Source of the DNA: Rubrivivax sp.
Lineage (GTDB): Bacteria > Pseudomonadota > Gammaproteobacteria > Burkholderiales > Burkholderiaceae_C
Reading direction: 5' to 3'
Length of the DNA stretch: 32,942 nucleotides
Assembly (NCBI GenBank): GCA_027483705.1
Contig: JAIXTY010000021.1
Coordinates: forward strand, 1 to 32,942
How positions within the stretch are numbered: position 1 is the first letter of the stretch; every line of letters begins with the position of its first letter. The translations under genes were made by a program, and so were the position numbers. The notes below the pieces were generated by a model. It ran no database searches, was not told the DNA's origin, and saw only the letters and a program-made list of their open reading frames with translations. Of this stretch, positions 24,256 through 32,942 are shown piece by piece.

Positions 24256-24579
24256 ATGAGCCCACTCGCCACCCGCCACTGCCAGCCCCTCGAAGGCCAC
24301 CCGGCCATGACGGCCGACGAGATCGCGGCGCACCTGGCGCAGGCGCCGGGCTGGGCGCTGGTGGACGGCGCCATCCAGAAACGCTACGACTTCGCCGACT
24401 ACCACCGCACCATGGCCTTCGTGAACGCAGTGGCCTGGATCGCCCACGTCGAGGATCACCACCCCGACCTGCTGGTCTCGTACAACCGCTGCACGGTGCG
24501 CTTCAACACGCACTCGGTGGGCGGCATCTCGATCAACGACTTCATCTGCGCGGCGAAGCTCGACGCGCTGTCGGCCTGA
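24256..24579 (+). CDS. phhB: Pterin-4a-carbinolamine dehydratase
   Basis: Dehydrates 4a-hydroxytetrahydrobiopterin to quinonoid dihydropterin, 107 aa. The active-site stretch EDHHPDLLVSYNRCTVRFNTHSVGGIS (66-92) with the H68-H69-P70 triad is intact, as is YHRTMAFVNAVAWIAH. Starts 7 nt after the M48 gene and ends 5 nt before rsgA, hence one transcript. No phenylalanine hydroxylase is in the window, so it may have a general pterin or molybdopterin-related role. Confidence 0.93.
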   Translation: MSPLATRHCQPLEGHPAMTADEIAAHLAQAPGWALVDGAIQKRYDFADYHRTMAFVNAVAWIAHVEDHHPDLLVSYNRCTVRFNTHSVGGISINDFICAAKLDALSA

Positions 24580-24584
24580 ACGCC

Positions 24585-25505
24585 TTGGCCACACGCGCCG
24601 ACGAACCGGCGGCGCTGGATGTGGGGCTCGTGGTCGCCGCCCATGGCCGCCACGTCATCGTCGAAACCCCCGAAGGCACGCGCGTGCACTGCGTGCCACG
24701 CGGCAAGAAGAGCGAGCTCGTCGTCGGCGACCGCGTGCGCTGGCAGCCCACCGGCGACGGCGGCGTCATCGAGCAGGTGGAGCCGCGGCGCAACCTGCTG
24801 TTCCGCCAGGACGAGTGGCGCACCAAGAGCTTCGCCGCCAATCTCGACCAGCTGCTGGTGCTGGTGGCCGTGGAGCCACCCTTCGGCGAGATGCAGCTCA
24901 CGCGCTCGCTCATCGCCGCCGCGGCCGCGGGCATACCCACCGTCATTGGCCTGAACAAGATCGATCTGCCCGGCGCCGATGCCACGCGCGAGCGGCTGGC
25001 GCCCTACCGCGCCATGGGCATCACGGTGCTCGAGTTCGCGCTGAAGACGGACACCGACGCCGCCCAGGCCGTGCTCGGGCCCTGGCTCGCCGATCGCACG
25101 ACGCTGGTGCTGGGCCCCAGCGGCATGGGCAAGAGCACGCTGATCAACCGCTTCGTGCCCGAGGCCGCGGCGCAGGTGGGCGAGATCTCGCAGGCGCTGC
25201 AGACCGGCCGCCACACCACGACGACGACCACCTGGTACTGGCTCGACGCCGAACGGCGCGGCGCACTGATCGATTCACCCGGCTTCCAGGAGTTCGGCCT
25301 GCGCCAGGTGGCGCCCACCGAGCTGGCCGGCCTGATGCCCGACCTGGCCGCGCACCTGGGCGAGTGCCGCTTTGCCAACTGCAGCCACCGCCACGAGCCC
25401 GGCTGCGGCGTGCGCGCGGCCGCCGCGCGCGGCGAGATCGGCGAGAACCGCATGCGCCTGTACGAAGCGCTGCACGAGGAGCTATCGGCGCCGCCGCGCT
25501 ACTGA
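24585..25505 (+). CDS. rsgA: Ribosome small-subunit-dependent GTPase RsgA
   Basis: Circularly permuted GTPase that helps mature the 30S subunit, 306 aa with a TTG start at 24585. An N-terminal OB fold (about 12-60) is followed by G4 NKID at 124-127, then the P-loop GPSGMGKS at 177-184, T-rich GRHTTTTTT (208-216), and G3 DSPGF at 230-234. The zinc knuckle is C261-x4-C266-x-H268-x5-C274. There is no Shine-Dalgarno before the TTG. A GTG at 24621 would remove the poorly conserved first residues, so the start is uncertain. Tail-to-tail with the CobD-like gene, 3 bp apart. Confidence 0.94.
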   Translation: MATRADEPAALDVGLVVAAHGRHVIVETPEGTRVHCVPRGKKSELVVGDRVRWQPTGDGGVIEQVEPRRNLLFRQDEWRTKSFAANLDQLLVLVAVEPPFGEMQLTRSLIAAAAAGIPTVIGLNKIDLPGADATRERLAPYRAMGITVLEFALKTDTDAAQAVLGPWLADRTTLVLGPSGMGKSTLINRFVPEAAAQVGEISQALQTGRHTTTTTTWYWLDAERRGALIDSPGFQEFGLRQVAPTELAGLMPDLAAHLGECRFANCSHRHEPGCGVRAAAARGEIGENRMRLYEALHEELSAPPRY

Positions 25506-25508
25506 CGC

Positions 25509-26495
25509 TCAGCCGAGAAGATTGGCAAACGTCAGCAGCAGCACGAGCACCATCCACAGCAGCACCGAGCGCCACACCAGGCCCACCACGCTCTGCAGGT
25601 GCGCCATCTGCACCGGCTGGCCCTCGGTGGAGCCCTGCGCGGCGATGCCGGTTTCGCCGCCGGCGCTGAAGGTCTTGCTGCGGTCGGGCGTCACGCCCGG
25701 GGCCGTGGCGCCGCCGAGCTGCACGCCCAAGGCGCCGGCCGCGGCCGCGAGGATGACGCCCTCGTTGGCGTGCTCCCACAGCCGCGCGTCGCGCCGCCAC
25801 GAGGCCACGGCCTCCTCGAAGTTGCCGACGATGGCAAAGCCGGCCGCCGTCAGGCGCGCCGGCACGTGGTCGACCAGGCTGAACAGGCGCCGCGACAGCG
25901 CCGCCAGGCCCTCGTTCGACGGGGCGTCGAGGTTGCGGCTGCGGTAGTTCCAGTAGCGCGACGCGAACTCCGCCATGCGGTAGAGCACGGCGCCCAGCGG
26001 CCCGAGGCCCAGCGCCGACAGCAGCACGAACCAGAAGAACACGCCGAAGACATGGCGGTGCGCCGCCAGCAGCGCGTGCTCGATCACATGGCGCAGCAGC
26101 TCGGTGCGCGGCAGCTCGCTGGCGTCGAGGTGGCGCCACTCGGCGAGCAGCTGGCGTGCCGTGGCCTCGTCGCCGCGGTCCAGCGCCTCGCGGATGTCGG
26201 TGAAGAAGTGGCTGAACTGGCGGAAGCCCAGCGTCAGGTACAGCACTAGCACGTCGAAGGCCAGCGCCAGGATCAGGCTGTAGGGCGCGATCAGCAGGTA
26301 CAGCCCGGTGGCCAGCAGCCCCGGCACGGCCACCGACACCCCCCACACCACGGCGGCGTGGTGCCGCTCGCCGGCGTCGAAGTTGCGGCCGGTCCAGCGC
26401 ACCCACTGCACCATGGCCTCGTGCACGGCGTTGTCGCGCGGCAGCGGCTTGAGCTGCTCGATCAGCAGCGCGAACAGGACGGCAAAGAAACTCAT
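25509..26495 (-). CDS. CobD/CbiB-family membrane protein
   Basis: Polytopic membrane protein, 328 aa from ATG 26495. Start FFAVLFALLIEQLKPLP and the segments LALAFDVLVLYLTLGFRQF, FGVFFWFVLLSALGLGPLGAVLYR and EGVILAAAAGALGVQLGG match the adenosylcobinamide-phosphate synthase family fold. No other cobalamin gene is nearby, and I recall CobD-like proteins at this rplS/rsgA-type locus in Burkholderiales, so a non-cobalamin role is possible. The longer start at 26525 has no ribosome site, and a TATCAT -10 box lies between the two. Confidence 0.8.
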   Translation of the reverse strand: MSFFAVLFALLIEQLKPLPRDNAVHEAMVQWVRWTGRNFDAGERHHAAVVWGVSVAVPGLLATGLYLLIAPYSLILALAFDVLVLYLTLGFRQFSHFFTDIREALDRGDEATARQLLAEWRHLDASELPRTELLRHVIEHALLAAHRHVFGVFFWFVLLSALGLGPLGAVLYRMAEFASRYWNYRSRNLDAPSNEGLAALSRRLFSLVDHVPARLTAAGFAIVGNFEEAVASWRRDARLWEHANEGVILAAAAGALGVQLGGATAPGVTPDRSKTFSAGGETGIAAQGSTEGQPVQMAHLQSVVGLVWRSVLLWMVLVLLLTFANLLG

Positions 26496-26505
26496 CAGGG
26501 CCGCG

Positions 26506-26511
26506 ATGATA
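26506..26511 (-). promoter_or_regulatory. Possible -10 box for the CobD-like gene
   Basis: TATCAT on the minus strand ends 10 nt before the ATG at 26495, giving a leader of only a few nucleotides. The -35 is GC-rich and poor. Confidence 0.3.
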
Positions 26512-26550
26512 GAAGCCGCCGGCATCGGGCCCGGCGGGCCGCTGGCCGGC

Positions 26551-28694
26551 TCAGGGGCCCGGCGCGGGCCGCAGCCTGACGGTCACCGTCGTGCCCTCGC
26601 CCGGCGTGCTGGCCAGGCGGATCTGCCCGCCCATCAGCTCGACGAAGCGCCGGCTGACGAACAGCCCCATGCCCGAGCCTTCGATGCCACTGGCCTCCGC
26701 GCCGGCACGGCTGAAGGGCTGGAACAGCTGCCCCTGCTGCTGGGCCGTCAGGCCGACGCCGGTGTCGGCCACGCTGAGCTCGAAGCCGTCGGCGGCGCGC
26801 TCGATGCGGCAGGCCACCCGGCCCTCGGCGACGTTGTACTTGATGGCGTTGGACAGCAGATTGATCAGCACCTCGCGCAGGCGCAGCCGGTCGCCCAGCA
26901 CCAGGCAGGGCTCGCCCTCGCTGGCAGCGGTGTCGAGCGCAATGCCCTGGCGCTCGGCCTGGCCCTGCACCATCGGCAGGGCCTCGGCCAGCGTGCGCCG
27001 CAGGTCCAGCGGCACCAGCCGCACGTCGACATGGCCGGCCTCGATGCGCGAGACATCGAGCACCTCGTTCACCAGCTCCAGCAGGTGGCGTGCGGCGCTT
27101 TCGATCAGCGTCACGCGGTGCGGCTTGAGCCGCAGGTCGCCGGACTCGGCCTCCAGCCGCATCAGCTGCGCAAAGCCCAGGATGGCGTTCAGCGGCGTGC
27201 GCAGCTCGTGGCTCATGCGCGAGAGGAAGGCGCTCTTGGCCTGGTTGGCGCTCTCGGCGGCCTCCTTGGCCGCCAGCAGGCGCAGGGACTCGTGCTCGGG
27301 GCTGCTGTCCCAGGCGCAGCCGATCACGCGCTGCACCCGGCCCTGCGGGTTGGCATGCGCGCGGCCGGTCACGTGCAGCCAGCGCTCGGGCGTGCCCGGG
27401 CTCGCGGCGCGCTGCAGCTCCAGGTTGAGCGGCTCCAGCCCGGTGAGCGCGGCGTGCAGCGCGGCCTCGAGATGCGCCACCTCGTGCGGCATCAGCTGCG
27501 GCGCCAGCGCCTGCACCAGCGTGTCCGCCGGCGCCTCGGCCAGGCCCAGCATCTCGCACATCCGCTCGTCGAAATCCAGCCGGCCCTCGGCGAGGTTCCA
27601 GTCCCACACGCCGATGCCACCGGCCTCGTTGGCGATGGCCAGCCGCTCGGTGAGGTCGCCGAGCTGGCGGCGCACGTGGTGCTGGCTGGTGATGTCCTGC
27701 AGCGCGCCGAGCACGCGCTCCACGCGCTCGGGGCCCATCTCGGCCGAGCCCACGGCCAGCACGCGCAGCGTGCGACCGCCGGCCGACAGCATGTCGATCT
27801 CGATCTCGAACGGCTGCCCGAGCTCGGCCCGGGCCACAGCGCCGGCGAAGGACTTGCGGTCGTAGGGCGCCACGCGCGCCAGCGTGGCCTCGAGCGTGGC
27901 CGGCTCGTCGGCCGACAGGTCCAGCATCTGGCGCAGCTGCCCCGACCAGCGCAACTGGTGCGGGCGCAGGGTCAGCTCCCAGCCGCCCACGCGGGCCAGC
28001 CGAGCCGACTCGGTCAGGAAGGCCTCGCTCTGGCGCAGCGCGGCCTCCGAGGCCTCGAGCGCACGCAGGTCCTGCAGGTGCTCGGTGCGATCGATCACGG
28101 CACAGACGTACTGGCCCTGCTCGGCCTCCGGCCCGCCCGCGGCTGCCGCCGGCAGACGCGAGATGTAGAGGTCGCCGCTGAAGCGGCGGCCGCCTTCGCC
28201 GAAGAAGCCCACGCTCTCCAGCGCGCTCGAGCCGGTGGCCTGCGCTTCGTGCAGCGCCGGGCGCACGCGCTCCTGGTAGTCGGTGGCGTCGACCAGGCGG
28301 TGCAGCAGCACCAGCCCCGCGCTGCGCTGGGGCAGGTTCAGCAGGGTGGCGGCCAGGGCGTTGCACTCGAGCAGGCGGCCGTTGAAGGTCACGAGCACGC
28401 AGGCCACCGGCATGCCCGCGAACAGCGCGGCAAAGCGCCCCGCCAGCGCCTCGGTGCGGGCCTGACTGGCCTGCAGCTCGTCGGCCTGCGCGTGCAGCTC
28501 GGCCTGGTAAATGCGCAGGTCCTCGGTCAGCTCGGCCACGCGCGCGTCGTGGCGGCGCAAGGTGTCCTGCACCAGCGCGTACTCACCGCGCGCCAAAGCC
28601 TCGATCAGCGGCTGGTCGAGCAGCTGCCCCAGCCCCTCGGCCTGCCGCAGCAGGCGATCGCGCGCTTCGACGCGCTGCTTCAGGCCCGGGCTGT

Positions 28695-28698
<4 letters not shown>
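26551..28698 (-). CDS. PAS-domain sensor histidine kinase
   Basis: Cytoplasmic (no membrane segment) histidine kinase of 715 aa. N-terminal helical/coiled region with RIYQAELHAQADELQASQARTEAL (62-85), then three PAS-like modules at about 90-205, 230-335 and 355-460. The HisKA box SHELRTPLN holds phospho-acceptor H497. The ATPase domain has N box NLLSNAIKYN (613-622), G1 DTGVG (645-649), G2 GMGLF (676-680) and GEGTT (700-704). There is no receiver or HPt domain. Start is TTG at 28698 in a TTGA overlap with the stop of the CheB-CheR gene, so the two are coupled and likely work together. The phosphate acceptor is not in the window. Confidence 0.88.
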
Positions 28699-31718
<3,020 letters not shown>

Positions 31719-31737
31719 GACAGCCCTCCTGCGGCTG

Positions 31738-31773
31738 GCCCGGACAAGCCGGGCGCGGCGCGGTGATCGCGCC
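31738..31773 (-). other. Twin hairpins in the CheB-CheR leader
   Basis: Two perfect 6-bp stems, each with a 5-nt loop, stand 2 nt apart: GCCCGG/CCGGGC at 31738-31754 and GGCGCG/CGCGCC at 31757-31773. They lie between the likely promoter and the AGGAGG ribosome site (31725-31730). Their similar size and regular spacing are seen directly. A role in binding a protein, blocking or exposing the TTG start, or protecting the mRNA is inference. Confidence 0.45.
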
Positions 31774-31783
31774 GTCAGCGGCG

Positions 31784-31813
31784 AGTATGCCCTGGGGCCG
31801 CGGGGCGAGTCAG
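31784..31813 (-). promoter_or_regulatory. Possible promoter of the CheB-CheR/kinase pair
   Basis: CTGACT (31808-31813) and CATACT (31784-31789) on the minus strand are separated by 18 bp and resemble -35 and -10 boxes. Transcription would begin near 31777, so the leader is about 60 nt and includes the twin hairpins. Confidence 0.4.
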
Positions 31814-31836
31814 AACTTCGTCGGGCCCCGGGATCG

Positions 31837-32535
31837 TCAGCGCGCGAGGAACCGGTACAGGTTGCGCAGCATCGCGGCCGTCGCGCCCCAGATGAAGTAC
31901 TCGCGGGGCGCGCCATCGGGCCTGGCGGCCTGCCAGGGCATCGACAGGAAGTGCCGATGCCCGCCCTCGAACTCGAAGCGATGGCGCCGGTGGTGCGCGG
32001 GGTTCATCAGGTGCGCCATCGGCACCTCGAAGGCCTCGGCCACCTCGAAGGGATCGAGGCGCAGTTCGAACGGCGGCCGCACGAGCGCGATCACCGGCGT
32101 GACGACGAAGTGCGTGACCGTGGTGTAGGCCGGCAGCGCGCCGACGATCTCGACATGCTCGGCGGCGAGGCCCACCTCTTCATGGGCCTCGCGCAGCGCG
32201 GTGGCGGCGGGGCCGTCGTCCTCGGGCTCGCTGCGGCCGCCCGGGAAGCTGATCTGCCCGGCGTGATCGCGCAGGTGCTCGGTGCGGCGCGTGAGCAACA
32301 CGGTGAGGCCGGCCTCGCGCTGCACCAGTGGCACCAGCACGGCGGCGGCGGCCGGCGTGCGGCCTTCGAACGGGCGGCCGTCGCCCGGGTGCTCGGGCTC
32401 GAAGGCGTCGCCGGCGGCGAAGCGCGCCCGCAGCGCCGCGGGCGCCAGTCGCTCGGCCGGCACGGCCGGCAGATGTGAATCGACCCCCGCCACGGGCACG
32501 CGGCGGGGGTCGATGATGCGCGGTGGCGCGGCCAA
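31837..32535 (-). CDS. NUDIX hydrolase, CoA pyrophosphatase (NudL/UPF0035) type
   Basis: Hydrolyses the pyrophosphate bond of CoA and its derivatives, 232 aa. The NUDIX box runs from G100 to G122 (G-x5-E-x7-REAHEEVG). Before it LLTRRTEHLRDHAGQISFPGG is the motif that marks the CoA-pyrophosphatase subgroup. The start is TTG at 32535, with GAGG 7 nt upstream, 24 nt after the rplS stop, so it is read on the ribosomal-protein transcript. A ~60-residue N-terminal extension (FEPEHPGDGRPFEGRT) is present. Confidence 0.9.
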   Translation of the reverse strand: MAAPPRIIDPRRVPVAGVDSHLPAVPAERLAPAALRARFAAGDAFEPEHPGDGRPFEGRTPAAAAVLVPLVQREAGLTVLLTRRTEHLRDHAGQISFPGGRSEPEDDGPAATALREAHEEVGLAAEHVEIVGALPAYTTVTHFVVTPVIALVRPPFELRLDPFEVAEAFEVPMAHLMNPAHHRRHRFEFEGGHRHFLSMPWQAARPDGAPREYFIWGATAAMLRNLYRFLAR

Positions 32536-32559
32536 GGCAGCGCCTCGGGAATGCAGGCC

Positions 32560-32916
32560 TTAGGCCAGCTTCTCCTTGATGCGGGCGCTCTTGCCGCTGC
32601 GGTTGCGCAGGTAGTACAGCTTGGCGCGGCGCACGTCGCCGCGGCGCTTGACCTCGACGCTGGCGATCAGCGGGCTGTAGGTCTGGAAGGTGCGCTCGAC
32701 GCCTTCGCCGTTGGACACCTTGCGCACGATGAAGCTGCTGTTGAGGCCGCGGTTGCGCTTGGCGATGACGACGCCTTCGTAGGCCTGCACGCGCTTGCGC
32801 GTGCCTTCGACCACGTTGACGTTGACGATGACGGTGTCGCCGGGGGCGAAGGCCGGGATCGTGCGGTTCAGGCGCGCGATCTCTTCCTGTTCCAGGATGG
32901 CAATGATGTTTGACAC
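32560..32916 (-). CDS. rplS: 50S ribosomal protein L19
   Basis: Ribosomal protein L19 at the 30S/50S interface, 118 aa. It matches the E. coli protein throughout: [12 protein letters not shown] start, [48 protein letters not shown] and the basic tail [20 protein letters not shown]. The start codon is GTG at 32916 preceded by GAAAGG. Normally the last gene of rpsP-rimM-trmD-rplS, the rest of which would lie off the right edge. Confidence 0.97.
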   Translation of the reverse strand: MSNIIAILEQEEIARLNRTIPAFAPGDTVIVNVNVVEGTRKRVQAYEGVVIAKRNRGLNSSFIVRKVSNGEGVERTFQTYSPLIASVEVKRRGDVRRAKLYYLRNRSGKSARIKEKLA

Positions 32917-32942
32917 GCTATAGACCTTTCGCTCCGGTTCGA

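Noticed and set aside
26528..26540. GGCCC/GGGCC hairpin after the PAS kinase stop as a terminator
   Set aside because: Only 5 bp with a 3-nt loop and no T-run. Such stems are expected by chance at this GC content.

Overview
The window looks like a stretch of chromosome from a high-GC betaproteobacterium, order Burkholderiales, probably near the Rubrivivax/Leptothrix/Comamonadaceae groups. The basis is strong GC bias at third codon positions, many TAGAAT-type -10 boxes, and gene neighbourhoods I recall as typical of that order: xseB-ispA-dxs-folE2, ppk-sixA facing ppx, and rplS-NUDIX with cobD-like/rsgA/phhB/M48/orn. I cannot confirm the taxon without a search. I see no tRNA, rRNA, CRISPR array, prophage or insertion sequence. 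After start correction the longest gene-free stretches are 9075-9362 (288 bp) and 3917-4119 (203 bp). Both appear to be regulatory.

Layout. (1) 1-5085: an HAAT-type (branched-chain amino-acid family) ABC import operon on the minus strand, in transcription order binding protein, livH, livM, livG (livG runs off the left edge). It is divergent from an AraC-family regulator. The shared promoter region holds a perfect-spacing 21-bp tandem repeat. A GC-rich palindromic element sits between livH and livM. (2) 5098-9074: minus-strand xseB, ispA, dxs, folE2, covering isoprenoid precursors plus the first step of folate/pterin synthesis, with overlapping or very close genes. (3) 9075-12825: plus-strand genes for a Rieske non-heme iron oxygenase (with a highly structured leader), a DMT-family permease, a tandem-rhodanese sulfurtransferase and a universal stress protein. 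(4) 12843-18011: a Tat-signal dienelactone-hydrolase-like protein divergent from ppx, then convergent ppk1-sixA, forming a polyphosphate locus. (5) 18089-22196: a polar amino-acid ABC importer operon (binding protein, two permeases, ATPase) with an M14 succinylglutamate-desuccinylase/aspartoacylase-like enzyme between permease and ATPase. (6) 22333-25505: orn, divergent from a Ste24-type M48 protease, phhB and rsgA. (7) 25509-32916, all minus strand: rplS, a CoA-pyrophosphatase-type NUDIX gene, then a large CheB-CheR-PAS fusion and a PAS histidine kinase translationally coupled to it, then a CobD/CbiB-like membrane protein.

Functional links. The polyP enzymes, SixA and Orn deal with phosphoryl and nucleotide turnover. 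The two ABC importers and the DMT permease handle small-molecule uptake or efflux. The CheB-CheR/kinase pair is a self-contained signalling cassette with no receiver domain or receptor in view, placed between otherwise housekeeping genes. The observations that most deserve a second look are the layered RNA structure in front of the Rieske gene, the deacylase inside the amino-acid importer operon, SixA paired with Ppk1, and the CheB-CheR/kinase cassette with its two-hairpin leader.
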